Shown: one piece after another, positions 7,209 through 15,723 of the stretch
Layout: every line of letters starts with the position of its first letter
Numbering within the stretch: the stretch's first letter is position 1
From: Leptospira bouyouniensis
GTDB taxonomy: Bacteria; Spirochaetota; Leptospiria; Leptospirales; Leptospiraceae
Length of the DNA: 64,000 nucleotides
Direction: 5' to 3'
Assembly (NCBI RefSeq): GCF_004769525.1
Contig: NZ_RQFT01000009.1
Location: 1 to 64,000 of the forward strand
The notes under the pieces: model-generated
Told to the model about the DNA's origin: nothing
Database searches by the model: none
What the model saw: the letters and a program-made list of their open reading frames with translations, nothing else
Made by a program: the position numbers and the translations under genes

Positions 7209-9548
7209 TTAGAAATCCATCCCTTTATCTTCTGAAGATAATTTTTCAATTTTGCCTTCTCCCACTTTGAAAACCGCATCAGCTAAGTTTTGGATTTCAG
7301 GTTTGTGGGAAACAAAGATCACCTGCTTGAAACCACCAAGCGCCATCGCCTTATCTAACATTTTTTGATATAGCTTGGCGTTATCTGGAGTGAGGCCACC
7401 GTCAGCTTCATCACGAATCACTGTCTCAATGGCCTTCCCTGTTTTTTGGATTTTGTAAACTGCTACTCCGAGAGAGATCCCTTCCTTAATGATGGCTTCC
7501 TGGCCACCGGATTTGTTATCCACAAAGGTTTCCTCTCCGGTTTCTTCATCATAAACTGCGATGGAAAAATCTTCCTTAACAGTTCCTTTCCCAGTTTCTT
7601 TGGTTGTTTTGAAAGATACCTGAAATCTGGATCCGTAACATTCGGAAAGAACTTCGTTAATTGTGGCTGAAATTTCAGGACCAGAAGCATCCAATTTTAG
7701 AGCCCGGATACCTTTCGGAGAAAGGGCTTCGCAGAGATTTCTAAGTCGTCCCAATCTCTCCAATTTTTTGGGTGTACCGAGAGCTTCCAACTTTTCTTTG
7801 GATTCCTCAATCTGTTTGAGTTTGGTTTCTAGCTTAGAGACTTCGGTCAGTATCTCGTCACGTCGCTTACTCATTTCATCTTTTTTGAGCTTTGCGTCAG
7901 CAAGTTCTTTTTCTATTAGTAGTTGTCCATCAACTTCGGACTGTTTTGCGGTAATTAATAGAGCCAATCCAGATAATTTGGAATCTAATTCCGATTTCTT
8001 ATTGGAAGCGATTTCAATTTTTGCCTGATAATCTCGAATCCTTTCGTCTACGAGATCCAAATGGGCCAAGTTTTTAAGAGCATCAGTAAAGCTAGTGATT
8101 TCGTCCTTTTTCACCTTGATGTCCATTTTCAGGTTCTCGAGTTTTACTCGATCATCTGTAAGTGAATCAAAGGTTTTCAGCTTCGAGGACAAATTTAGTT
8201 TCTGAGAATCAATTGATTGCATTTCCCCTTTGATCTTTTCGATTTTGAGAACTTCTTGCTCCATTTCTTTTAAAAGTTCATCGTGTTCGATTTTCAGAGA
8301 TGCAATTTTCTCTTTTGATTTTACTGCATCGGCTAGTAGTTCACAGGATTCGTTCAGTTGCTTCCCTGAGACTTCTACACCATTACATGGTACTCTCTGA
8401 AGTAGACTGGCCTTATTTTCACATTCTGTAATTTCAGATTCCAGTTTAGCAACCTTACTTCTTTGGTCTGACCTTGAGGTATTTAATTTATCGGAATTCT
8501 TTCTCGCTGCTTCCTTCTCATACTCAAGTTTATCAATTTCTATCTTTACAGCTTTATTGGATTCCTCGATCTCTTTGGTTGAAGAATCTATTTGGTTTTG
8601 GACCAATACTATATGATTTTCAAGTTCAGAAATTTCTACTTCCAAAATTGATTTTTTTTCAACGGCTGAGCGAATCGCTTTCTCTTTGGCTTTTAATGCT
8701 TGGTTATTTTTCAGTCTCTCGGAGATATCGGCGATCTCATCCTCAAGAACTTTAATTTCCTTTTCGGTAAAAGTCCTGGACTCGATGAGTGCCTGAACAT
8801 CGGACGATTCAGATTTATATTCTGCCAATCTCTGTTGAATATCTGAGAGAGTTTTTTCCAAAGATGCCAATTCTGAATCTATTCTAACTTTATCAGATTC
8901 AAAAACCTGAAGACTTTCTTTGGCATTTTCCTCACCTTCGATGATAAAGTTTAAATTTTTAAACAATAGATCATCTGCGGCAATATTTGATTCTAGCACC
9001 TTCCTTTCGCTTTCGAGTAGATCGAATTCCGAATCATATTCTTGAAATCCCAATAGATTTCCGAGTAGTTCTCTAGATCCTGCTTGGTCCAGGGAGACAA
9101 TGTGACCCTTCCCTTTTTGAGAATGGTAAAGAGCAGAAAGGAAAAGATCCTGTGGAAGATCTGTGTGTTCCAAAAACTTTTCCTGGAACTCTTTGAGTTT
9201 TCCTTCTGTTACTGCTTTTCCATCTACATAAAGATAGGGCTTTTGAGTTTTAGCAATAGGATCGATCAGCCTCTTCACGTGGATTATTTTCCCACCGATC
9301 TCCGCCTTCACTTCAATCGAGGAAGATTTAGCTTTAAAGCATCCGTAAATGGCACCTTCTTCTCTTCCAGATTCGGAACGTCTGTTTGGTGTTACTCCAT
9401 AGAATGCCATCGAAATCGTATCCAGGAGAGTGGTCTTTCCTGATCCGTTATCGCCAACGATTGCAATTTTTGCCTCATTCCCGGGAGTCCATGTGATGCC
9501 CTCTGGGAAAGCGATAGATCCTTTGTTTTTGATTTCTAGAATTTTCAT
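7209..9548 (-). CDS. SbcC/gp46-like recombination nuclease ATPase
   Basis: 779 residues. SMC/Rad50-type ATPase that would partner the SbcD-like phosphoesterase encoded directly upstream. Visible features: G-D-N-G-S-G-K-T-T at 32-40 (Walker A), about 450 residues of Lys/Glu/Leu-rich coiled coil, a central Cys pair (near residues 388 and 402) where the zinc hook is expected though not as C-x2-C, a signature-like S-G-G-Q-E, and a Walker B region with R-D-E-A-D. Phage counterparts process DNA ends for recombination-dependent replication. Its ATG overlaps the stop of the upstream gene. Confidence 0.9.
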   Translation of the reverse strand: MKILEIKNKGSIAFPEGITWTPGNEAKIAIVGDNGSGKTTLLDTISMAFYGVTPNRRSESGREEGAIYGCFKAKSSSIEVKAEIGGKIIHVKRLIDPIAKTQKPYLYVDGKAVTEGKLKEFQEKFLEHTDLPQDLFLSALYHSQKGKGHIVSLDQAGSRELLGNLLGFQEYDSEFDLLESERKVLESNIAADDLLFKNLNFIIEGEENAKESLQVFESDKVRIDSELASLEKTLSDIQQRLAEYKSESSDVQALIESRTFTEKEIKVLEDEIADISERLKNNQALKAKEKAIRSAVEKKSILEVEISELENHIVLVQNQIDSSTKEIEESNKAVKIEIDKLEYEKEAARKNSDKLNTSRSDQRSKVAKLESEITECENKASLLQRVPCNGVEVSGKQLNESCELLADAVKSKEKIASLKIEHDELLKEMEQEVLKIEKIKGEMQSIDSQKLNLSSKLKTFDSLTDDRVKLENLKMDIKVKKDEITSFTDALKNLAHLDLVDERIRDYQAKIEIASNKKSELDSKLSGLALLITAKQSEVDGQLLIEKELADAKLKKDEMSKRRDEILTEVSKLETKLKQIEESKEKLEALGTPKKLERLGRLRNLCEALSPKGIRALKLDASGPEISATINEVLSECYGSRFQVSFKTTKETGKGTVKEDFSIAVYDEETGEETFVDNKSGGQEAIIKEGISLGVAVYKIQKTGKAIETVIRDEADGGLTPDNAKLYQKMLDKAMALGGFKQVIFVSHKPEIQNLADAVFKVGEGKIEKLSSEDKGMDF

Positions 9549-10705
9549 GCTGCCACCTCTTCTTTGGTTTCTTGGGACTCTTTGATTGCCCGACGTTCTT
9601 CGAGATGTGTTTCGATTTCCGAATCATCCATGCCTTTGCTTTTAAAATAGATTCGAAGAGATTCTTCGATATCGTTTGTCTTTGCAATCTCCTCATTTCG
9701 AACTGCAATTTTTGTGATTGTAGTTTTTTCAATTTTAACCGATGGATCTACTACAGAGAGAATTTCTTTAATGTTAGTTGGAACCGTGTGGGTGAGTTCT
9801 TTCTCTACGGTGTATCGGAATCTCAATTTTGCACTGCTTTCAGAAATCTTTTCAAGATTGATCTCTTCTCCAGATTCTCCAATAAAACGGGATCCGTCCC
9901 ATTTTGCGGATATGGAAATCATCGGCTCAGGATTTAAGGATATAAATTCAGGCTCCTCATACCAAATTCCATCGTTTAGGGACCAAATGAGAATACCTTT
10001 ATCGTCATTCGCCTCTCCCCATGTTTGGCGAGTAATCGATCCGGGGTACCAAACCTTACCACCGACTTTTTGTTTTTTGTGATAGTGGCCACCGACAACC
10101 GGACAGCCAAATGACTCCAGTAACCCCAGAGGAAGGTGAATTCCATTTAGTCTCGGAATCTTATCGTTATCCAATTTGGCACCCGAAATTGTTCCATGAA
10201 AAGGCACAAAGCAAGGGCAGTCCGATCTTTGAATTTTTTGATAGTAACCATCCAAGAGATCCATGAATGCATTCGTTCCTTTTTCTCCCAATTGCTCAAC
10301 ACTCTGTGATTGAAGTGCTAAGGCTCCGGCTGAGTAATGTGGGATAGTCAAGAATCGAACTTTTTCTTTTCCTGAACCAAGATATAAATCTAAGACTTCA
10401 GGATGTTCTGAAACATAGATCTGCAGTTGGCTTCTGTTCTGGTAAGAAAGTAGCTCTTTCGGTTTATCATGATTTCCTCGTGTAATTAGAATGGGAGTTC
10501 GACCTTGGAAACCATCTAAGAATGTTTTGAAAACAAGTCTTTGCTCTTCTGTGGATACATCTTCAAAGATATCGCCACCTACACTTACCACATCCACATT
10601 CGTTTCCCGAAAAATCTCACCTGCTCTGAGAAGAGCTATTGCTTCTTTGGATTCAAAACCTCCTTGGAGGTGGATGTCCGCAATGTTACCAATTTTGATA
10701 CTCAT
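9545..10705 (-). CDS. SbcD/gp47-like metallophosphoesterase
   Basis: 386 residues. Calcineurin-fold nuclease subunit of an SbcCD/Mre11-Rad50-type complex. The metal-binding motifs are in order: A-D-I-H near residue 10, G-G-D-I-F-E-D near 44, G-N-H-D near 77, F-H-G near 170 and G-H-Y-H-K near 207. The C-terminal third is a probable partner-binding region. It is coupled by start/stop overlaps to the genes on both sides, so the two subunits are made together. Confidence 0.9.
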   Translation of the reverse strand: MSIKIGNIADIHLQGGFESKEAIALLRAGEIFRETNVDVVSVGGDIFEDVSTEEQRLVFKTFLDGFQGRTPILITRGNHDKPKELLSYQNRSQLQIYVSEHPEVLDLYLGSGKEKVRFLTIPHYSAGALALQSQSVEQLGEKGTNAFMDLLDGYYQKIQRSDCPCFVPFHGTISGAKLDNDKIPRLNGIHLPLGLLESFGCPVVGGHYHKKQKVGGKVWYPGSITRQTWGEANDDKGILIWSLNDGIWYEEPEFISLNPEPMISISAKWDGSRFIGESGEEINLEKISESSAKLRFRYTVEKELTHTVPTNIKEILSVVDPSVKIEKTTITKIAVRNEEIAKTNDIEESLRIYFKSKGMDDSEIETHLEERRAIKESQETKEEVAA

Positions 10706-11589
10706 AGCTTCTGCTCCTTTGGATTCAATTCGCGATATTTGTTTGCGAGTAATGTTTTCAATCCTAGAAAAGTTAATTCTTCTTCGATGATATCTCTTGA
10801 TAGTGAATCTCGAAGTTCATCCCAACGTGCCTGGGTATTGCATTCTTTAATCCAAGATTGAAATTCCTGGGCCGTGTAAGGTTTCAGGACTGTTGGAGTA
10901 GGATCTCCATAAAGGTTCTCTGTTGCAACGGTCGCAGACGCCTCGATGGTTTTTCCCACTTCTTGAGATTCAGTAGATCCATCACCAACAACAGCTCTCA
11001 CACAAACCCACATTTTCTGCGCTTCTTCCCTTTTCATCTGGGTGGGTATTGCGAGCATTTCTTTGATCGCATTTCTCTTTGCTTTTCGATCTACGTTCTC
11101 GTAAATGTGGGCTTGGTTTGAGCCATCCTTTGTAGTAATGGGTAGACTTTTGCCAACTGGCGATGATTTCACTATTGTGCCATCTGGTAAACGGAGAGAG
11201 GCAACGTATTCAATTCGAAGGTGAGGGATTTTATTGAGTATTGTTTCTTCTTCCAAAACTTTTTCTAGCCGGAGTCCGATTGCTTGAGCGATATTGATCA
11301 CCTTTTCGGATTTCAACATAACATGGCCCGCAGTTAGTTTAACACCTGATGCATTTTTTTCATCCCAAAGATCGTCATCGCTAACAGTAACAAACTGTGG
11401 CTTGAGTGAGATCCCTTCCGGGAGAGAATTCATAAGAAACTGAGAGAACATAACGATATTATATTTCTCTGGTGGAAACAATGTTCGAAGGTTCTTTAGT
11501 TTCTCGATTGGATCCTTTGCATAAGCACTTGGATTGATCTCGCCATTTGAGAGCAAGATAGAATTTTCTGTGGTAGTTGTTTCAGACAT
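10702..11589 (-). CDS. Phage early protein, recombination-associated candidate
   Basis: 295 residues from the ATG at 11587-11589, which has a GGAG ribosome site eight bases upstream; a longer reading from 11700 would cross the whole upstream gene. The centre (H-L-R-I-E-Y-V-A-S-L, then D-R-K-A-K-R-N-A-I-K-E-M-L) resembles phage single-strand-annealing or RecT-associated proteins with an alkylation of A/R-N-A-I motifs, but I cannot assign a family. Its location directly before SbcD and SbcC supports a recombination role, which remains inference. Confidence 0.6.
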   Translation of the reverse strand: MSETTTTENSILLSNGEINPSAYAKDPIEKLKNLRTLFPPEKYNIVMFSQFLMNSLPEGISLKPQFVTVSDDDLWDEKNASGVKLTAGHVMLKSEKVINIAQAIGLRLEKVLEEETILNKIPHLRIEYVASLRLPDGTIVKSSPVGKSLPITTKDGSNQAHIYENVDRKAKRNAIKEMLAIPTQMKREEAQKMWVCVRAVVGDGSTESQEVGKTIEASATVATENLYGDPTPTVLKPYTAQEFQSWIKECNTQARWDELRDSLSRDIIEEELTFLGLKTLLANKYRELNPKEQKL

Positions 11590-11776
11590 GTTGTAACTCC
11601 ATTTCAAATTTTTGATTAAATTCCACTTCCAGTTCGTAGGTTTGATAACCATATCCCTGGAGTAATTCGATTGCTTCGGAATGGTGATATTTATGATCAA
11701 TTAAGATTTCGTAAACATTCCTTACGGAAAATATTTCTTGATCAATATTTTGAGATAAACTTTCAGATTTAAGCAT
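11582..11776 (-). CDS. Small hypothetical protein, first gene of early operon
   Basis: 64 residues, mostly acidic and helical, unrecognised. An AGGAG ribosome site lies about eight bases before the ATG. Its stop falls inside the start of the next gene. It is the first gene after a hairpin terminator (11858-11898), so the early-operon promoter should lie in the AT-rich stretch 11777-11860, although I could not fix clear -35/-10 boxes. Confidence 0.6.
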   Translation of the reverse strand: MLKSESLSQNIDQEIFSVRNVYEILIDHKYHHSEAIELLQGYGYQTYELEVEFNQKFEMELQHV

Positions 11777-11857
11777 CTCTAACTTCTCCTATTAAATTTT
11801 TGTTGACTTGTTTTTTTAAAAATAGAGAAGTGAGTTTAGCTAAAACGTTTCTTCTCT

Positions 11858-11898
11858 AGAAAAAGCTATCAGGCAGTCAACCTGGTAGCTTTTTTTTC
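11858..11898. terminator. Hairpin terminator between Cro-like genes and early operon
   Basis: Inverted repeat AAAGCTATCAGG (11862-11873) and CCTGGTAGCTTT (11881-11892) with a 7-base loop and one G-T wobble. On the minus strand it is followed by a T run, on the plus strand by eight Ts, so it could work in both directions. It overlaps the stop codon of the 11869-12051 gene, and probably ends or attenuates transcription from the Cro-like genes before the early operon. Confidence 0.75.
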
Positions 11899-12051
11899 GG
11901 CCATATACACTGTTGTTCCCTTTAACTTACTTTTATAGTGAGTCTCGAAAACTTCTTTTGACATCTCGCCTAACAGAAAGCCATCTTCAGATAAGCGGAT
12001 ATTCCCGTTTTCCATTAACTTGACGATTGTCTTAGTTTCTTTTTCCAACAC
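11869..12051 (-). CDS. Small hypothetical protein after Cro-like genes
   Basis: 60 residues with a GTG start and an AAGGAG ribosome site seven bases upstream, overlapping the end of the preceding HTH gene. It has alternating hydrophobic and polar residues and a basic tail. Function unknown; it is the third gene of the transcript divergent from the repressor and ends inside the terminator hairpin. Confidence 0.6.
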   Translation of the reverse strand: MLEKETKTIVKLMENGNIRLSEDGFLLGEMSKEVFETHYKSKLKGTTVYMAEKKATRLTA

Positions 12052-12274
12052 TTCTATTCTCCTTACTTAAACCGTGCTTAAATGTTCTCCCATGCTTTAC
12101 TCCGAGTTCTTCCAATCTCATAAGGATTGATTGGTTATTGGATTTTCCTTTGATCGTGTTTTTAACCTGCATCAAAGATACTCCACCAACTCGAAGAAAA
12201 ACATCATACTCATTGAAACCGATCTTTGAAAGTTCAGTTTGAATTTGCTTTGGTGACAATTGTTTGGATTTCAC
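12032..12274 (-). CDS. Cro/Ner-like HTH protein
   Basis: 80 residues, GTG start overlapping the preceding stop as GTGA. The segment Q-V-K-N-T-I-K-G-K-S-N-N followed by E-E-L-G-V-K-H-G (residues about 36-62) has the spacing of a phage Cro/Ner-type helix-turn-helix. The adjacent upstream gene has a closely similar segment, so the two may be diverged duplicates. Likely a DNA-binding regulator acting at the 12.6 kb operators. Confidence 0.6.
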   Translation of the reverse strand: MKSKQLSPKQIQTELSKIGFNEYDVFLRVGGVSLMQVKNTIKGKSNNQSILMRLEELGVKHGRTFKHGLSKENRSVGKRN

Positions 12275-12573
12275 GCGGTTAACCTCTCTACTGTCCTTCT
12301 GGAATCTAAGAGAGGGTCTACATAGTCCCTATCTAAATAAATTCCATGTTTTTCAAACCAGAGTGCGATGTCTGGATTGTGACGAGTCCCCTGAATAAAG
12401 GCAGAAACAAGCTGCTTAGATTTTCCAGTTTCATGTGCTATCATCTCTTGGTTTTTTCCTAAAAGAGATAACATCCTATTGATGAGATCCGGATCGTCCG
12501 GGAAAGGTCGGCGTGGGCCAAGAGACATAGTTAAAAGCTCGTTGTAATCTGCTTGAATCTCTGCACTGCTCAT
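12271..12573 (-). CDS. Cro-like HTH regulator
   Basis: 100 residues. Helix-turn-helix region around residues 40-75 (E-M-I-A-H-E-T-G-K-S-K-Q-L-V-S-A-F-I-Q-G). It is the first gene transcribed leftward from the operator region and diverges from the CI-like gene at 12676, the classic arrangement of a lytic regulator. Which site it occupies relative to the repressor cannot be told from sequence. Confidence 0.7.
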   Translation of the reverse strand: MSSAEIQADYNELLTMSLGPRRPFPDDPDLINRMLSLLGKNQEMIAHETGKSKQLVSAFIQGTRHNPDIALWFEKHGIYLDRDYVDPLLDSRRTVERLTA

Positions 12574-12589
12574 GTAATTTTAAATCCTC

Positions 12590-12608
12590 TAGTGGTTAAT
12601 AACCACTA
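12590..12608. promoter_or_regulatory. Palindromic repressor operator O1
   Basis: Perfect 19-base palindrome TAGTGGTTAATAACCACTA with 9-base arms, between the divergent HTH genes. The half-site TAGTGGTTA recurs with one mismatch at 12658-12666, just before the repressor start. Expected target of the CI-like or Cro-like protein. Confidence 0.75.
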
Positions 12609-12618
12609 TTGATAAGAG

Positions 12619-12637
12619 AATAATAGTGAGTATTATT
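12619..12637. promoter_or_regulatory. Second inverted repeat in the switch region
   Basis: AATAATA - GTGAG - TATTATT, a perfect inverted repeat with 7-base arms, 10 bases from O1. It may be a second operator, or the -10 regions of the two divergent promoters, since TATTAT/AATAAT are -10-like on both strands. Confidence 0.5.
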
Positions 12638-12657
12638 TTAGCAAGCAAAATAAATAA

Positions 12658-12666
12658 TAATGGTTA
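12658..12666 (+). promoter_or_regulatory. Operator half-site near repressor start
   Basis: TAATGGTTA matches the O1 half-site TAGTGGTTA at eight of nine bases and lies ten bases before the repressor ATG, where binding would autoregulate the repressor. Confidence 0.45.
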
Positions 12667-12675
12667 TTTTATTTT

Positions 12676-13059
12676 ATGACCAATGTTCGTGAGCGATTAT
12701 TCGAGGTTTTCTCTGAATTGAAGAACGAAGGTCATACCCAGGTCAAAATTGCCGAAGCGCTAGGTATTACCCAAGGCGCAATAAGTGCATACATCAGAGG
12801 GGATAGCCAAATTTCATCACCGGTCGCAACGCTAATTGAGATCCGTTTCGGTTATCGCAAGGAATGGCTCTTAAATGGCGAACTTCCCAAAAAAGTGGAT
12901 CAGATTTCCAAAAAGGCCGTCAGTGAGGATGTAGAGTTTACTAGAAAAATATTAAAAGATCCGGAATTGAAAGAAATACTCCAGGCAATATTAGAATTAA
13001 AAAAATCAGAGCGTGATCGGCTTTTCTCTGTTATTCGAGGGTTTCTGGGGAAGGGATAA
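12676..13059 (+). CDS. CI-like XRE-family repressor
   Basis: 127 residues. N-terminal helix-turn-helix at about 20-45 (T-Q-V-K-I-A-E-A-L-G-I-T-Q-G-A-I-S-A-Y-I), followed by E-W-L-L-N-G typical of XRE phage repressors. There is no LexA/S24 peptidase domain, so induction would not be by self-cleavage; the nearby ImmA/IrrE peptidase could serve that purpose, as in ICEBs1 (family knowledge, not shown here). The last 29 bases overlap the convergent cyclase-like gene. Confidence 0.85.
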   Translation: MTNVRERLFEVFSELKNEGHTQVKIAEALGITQGAISAYIRGDSQISSPVATLIEIRFGYRKEWLLNGELPKKVDQISKKAVSEDVEFTRKILKDPELKEILQAILELKKSERDRLFSVIRGFLGKG

Positions 13060-14002
13060 GATTTTGTATAGGTTCAGAAGTTAAATCTGGATCACCTTTA
13101 CTATTCTCATTTTCATCTAAATGTAAATTCATCTCGGAAGATTTACTGCTAGAATTTTCTCTTGTATGTTCAGCTGGCATTTTTTGCCAATCTGGATCCT
13201 TATCATTCATAAAATATGGCTTACATAGAACTAATGGATCGTTTACTTCAGAGATAAAATGTTCACAATATTTCCTCACATCAACCAAGTCTACTTTTTC
13301 TGTTTTTGTTAACTTTTGAAGGAGTGACTCTTTTTCAGAATTTCTTCTTATATAAAATAGAGGATATGGGATGCCTTTCAATACCCCTTTTAGTTCTTTT
13401 TCTCCAGAAAAGAACAATTCAAAATATGACTCTTTTGCTAACTCGGGTTTAGAAAAACTTGTCTCTGAAGAAAGCACATATGCAATCTCAACTGAAATTG
13501 GCATTCTTGTATGTGTTGCATGTTGTTTTAATCGAAAACCAGTATCCATACTTGGCCCCAAATAATCTTCAAATCTAGAGTCAGGCTCCTCAGAAATTTG
13601 GTTTTTTATATTAACAATAGCATTAATTTTAGGGAAGCCTGCTAGCCAAGCTGCCATTTTAACTTTTATAGGCAATTCCTTCGAAGCATAATACTTCTCC
13701 GCGCTATCCGAGGCATTCATGAATGCGAACAAATAGTCTGCAATATCTTTGTGACTATTTACTTCAACCTGAAATATTATTTCATCACCTAGACTTTTCC
13801 AAGGCTGTGGCAATGTTGAGACACCAATTTTTGTTAAAGCTGTATTTAATTTTTCTGGATAATCTTGATAAAATGTTTCGAAGAAAGCCAACCACGACTG
13901 TTCTCCATTTTTGTCATTATTTCTTTCTGTATTTTTTGCTTTATATTCAGTGGAACCAATTATATCAACGCTCAAAAATAACTTAACAATGGGAGGAGAC
14001 AC
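13031..14002 (-). CDS. Class III nucleotide cyclase homologue (PycC-like candidate)
   Basis: 323 residues. The N-terminal 200 residues have the marks of a class III adenylate/guanylate cyclase: S-V-D-I-I-G-S-T with D13 as first metal ligand, K69-S-L-G-D73-E as base-selecting Lys and second metal Asp, and G-P-S-M-D153-T-G-F-R157-L, where Arg157 is kept but the usual transition-state Asn is Asp. Stand-alone cyclases of this kind in prophages can be pyrimidine cyclases of Pycsar defence. The C-terminal 80 residues are low-complexity and acidic. It lies 16 bases after the ImmA/IrrE peptidase gene, same transcript. Confidence 0.7.
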   Translation of the reverse strand: MSPPIVKLFLSVDIIGSTEYKAKNTERNNDKNGEQSWLAFFETFYQDYPEKLNTALTKIGVSTLPQPWKSLGDEIIFQVEVNSHKDIADYLFAFMNASDSAEKYYASKELPIKVKMAAWLAGFPKINAIVNIKNQISEEPDSRFEDYLGPSMDTGFRLKQHATHTRMPISVEIAYVLSSETSFSKPELAKESYFELFFSGEKELKGVLKGIPYPLFYIRRNSEKESLLQKLTKTEKVDLVDVRKYCEHFISEVNDPLVLCKPYFMNDKDPDWQKMPAEHTRENSSSKSSEMNLHLDENENSKGDPDLTSEPIQNLIPSPETLE

Positions 14003-14018
14003 TTATTTTAAACACTCG

Positions 14019-14609
14019 TTATAGTTGAATTCCCAAATAAGATGCTCTCACATTTATTGCGAGCTTTGATACTTGATATTTTGAACTAAGTTGACTTAAA
14101 TTCATTTTCGAATAGTCATTTCTAAACTCATCTTCAGGCATTAAGAAGCAAGCAGCAAAATGATTCGCTTCTGCTTCTACTTTATTTGAAACGCCTCGCG
14201 CAGCTATTAAGGGCTTTCTTTCGTCCGTGAAAATGTAGTGAAGAAAATAATGGCCAAGTTCATGCGCAATGGTAAAGCGATCTCGGAATTCTAATGTGTA
14301 ATTCGGAATAAAAATTTGAAACTTAAACTGTTCATGGATTAGAATAGCACCTAATTGTTCATCACCAACTTGCATAATGTTGGAAGGCCCAAGGAAAACT
14401 AACTCACCACCAATTTTTTTTACGATAGATTCGATCGATCCACCCACAGAAAATTCCAACTTTTCTGCCACCCATTCAGCAATCTTCTTTATTGCAGATT
14501 TCGAGTAGAGAGATTGCTTTGGCTCAAAGTAAGATATATTAGGTTTCTTATATACTCCAAGGACATTTTCTTCTGTTAATTGCTCGAACATTTTATCTTC
14601 AGTAATCAT
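14019..14609 (-). CDS. ImmA/IrrE-family metallopeptidase
   Basis: 196 residues. Zinc peptidase with H-E-L-G-H at 116-120 and downstream E-A-E-A-N-H-F-A-A-C-F-L-M-P around 145-158, the third-ligand region typical of ImmA/IrrE. The N-terminal part has no HTH. Family members cleave repressors or act as toxins and sensors. It forms a two-gene unit with the cyclase homologue and is near the CI-like repressor, so it may cleave that repressor or act within a defence module. An internal ATG at 14591 is an alternative start. Confidence 0.85.
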   Translation of the reverse strand: MITEDKMFEQLTEENVLGVYKKPNISYFEPKQSLYSKSAIKKIAEWVAEKLEFSVGGSIESIVKKIGGELVFLGPSNIMQVGDEQLGAILIHEQFKFQIFIPNYTLEFRDRFTIAHELGHYFLHYIFTDERKPLIAARGVSNKVEAEANHFAACFLMPEDEFRNDYSKMNLSQLSSKYQVSKLAINVRASYLGIQL

Positions 14610-14838
14610 TTTTATTAAATTTAACCTATTTACTTCATAACTCTAAAAGACTTTCTATTTTACGAAACGTATAGATAAAATACCGGAATCGGGCATTTCT
14701 CAGAAATGCACAAATCCTCCCATTGGGCTTTTGTTTCAGGAACTTGCCACCCTGTGACGACATAATACACAAAGTAGAAAGACATGTAAATTCCTTTATT
14801 TACATAGACAAGCCCGTTAGAAAATGGAGACAAACCAA

Positions 14839-15021
14839 TTATTTCTCCCCTCCTGCCCCCACTAATCTGACAGAAAACTCTTCGATAAGGTTTTCCAGAG
14901 ATTCCTCGGAATTAAGAATAGCATCGGCAAACCGCAAAAGCTCCTCTTTCAATATCTCCTTCTTCTGTTTTTTGCTTAACTCCACATATGTATAGTAATA
15001 TGTTCCTAGGACAGAAATCAT
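14839..15021 (-). CDS. Small hypothetical helical protein
   Basis: 60 residues, with a Tyr-rich start, then a charged helix rich in Lys, Glu and Leu. There is no obvious ribosome site and no recognised family, so this may be a small accessory gene or a leftover. The stretch 14610-14838 to its left, before the peptidase gene, has no gene I can support and should contain the peptidase promoter. Confidence 0.35.
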   Translation of the reverse strand: MISVLGTYYYTYVELSKKQKKEILKEELLRFADAILNSEESLENLIEEFSVRLVGAGGEK

Positions 15022-15077
15022 CTAAAACAATTTTATTTAAAAAAAATGTTCTAATTTGTCCTACTTAAGTGACATAA

Positions 15078-15347
15078 TTATTCTCTACTTCTTTTGATTA
15101 TTTCATGGACTATAAGAGATTTTTCAGTCGATTCTGCAATAAATCTGTTTTGTCGTATATCGAAGAGTTTGTATTTTTCGATATCTCCATCGAAGAATTT
15201 TTTGATTAGATAGGGTTCCGCATAATCGTTCACGAAAAACGGACGAATCCATTTGGAACTAAAATATACAATAAATATTTTTTGATTGGGAATCGCTAGG
15301 ATGGAGTAACTTCCCTTGGAACTTTTTCTGACAGGTTCTTTTTTATT
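15078..15347 (-). pseudogene. Coding-like fragment without start codon
   Basis: The minus strand is open for 90 codons from after a TAG at 15348-15350 to TAA 15078-15080, with natural-looking composition (S-Y-S-I-L-A-I-P-N-Q-K-I-F-I-V-Y-F early, K-L-F-D-I-R-Q-N-R-F later) but no ATG; the first possible start is a GTG one-third of the way in. I read it as the 3' remnant of a gene whose 5' part was lost, in an accessory region with other decayed-looking DNA. Confidence 0.4.
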
Positions 15348-15409
15348 CTAACATTGAATTTCTAGGAATAGTTATGCCAATATTTGTATCGGAAGGCGGT
15401 ACAAGCGAT

Positions 15410-15721
15410 CTACAGTTTTTCTTGATCATCCTTAGAGAGAATTCCCTGATCCTGGAGAATTTTAATATATTCATCTTCCCCAAGTGTGCATTTTGCAAAA
15501 TTTACCAAATCAATATTCTTTACAAACTTCAATTGTTTTTTAACCAAATTAAAAAGTTTACCACGATATTGTTTATAGTCGCTTCCATGAGAAATTTTTG
15601 TTGAAATTCTTGTCTTCTGACCTTTGTAAAAAAAATCGAAGAAATGATGATCTCCGTCTCTTTTTACAAATCCCTTTTTTTCCAAGGAACTCATCATATC
15701 TTTTGTTTCAAAAGAACTCAC
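15410..15721 (-). CDS. HicA-like toxin candidate
   Basis: 103 residues. The first 60 residues (M-M-S-S-L-E-K-K-G-F-V, then D-G-D-H-H-F-F, K-T-R-I-S-T-K-I-S-H-G) resemble the HicA mRNA-interferase fold: an N-terminal helix ending in G-F, a central His on a strand, and a basic hairpin. It follows the HicB-like gene by two bases, consistent with a toxin-antitoxin pair, although here the antitoxin-like gene comes first. Function is inferred from fold shape and pairing only. Confidence 0.55.
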   Translation of the reverse strand: MSSFETKDMMSSLEKKGFVKRDGDHHFFDFFYKGQKTRISTKISHGSDYKQYRGKLFNLVKKQLKFVKNIDLVNFAKCTLGEDEYIKILQDQGILSKDDQEKL

Positions 15722-15723
15722 TG

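Noticed and set aside
6941..7279. Longer start for the basic early protein
   Set aside because: Would overlap the SbcC-like gene by 70 bases; an ATG just after that stop is available.
7446..7690. Short frames within the SbcC-like gene on both strands
   Set aside because: Shadows of the well-supported 779-residue gene.
10702..11700. 332-residue version of the recombination-associated protein
   Set aside because: Its N-terminal part lies across the preceding gene; the internal ATG at 11589 has a good ribosome site.
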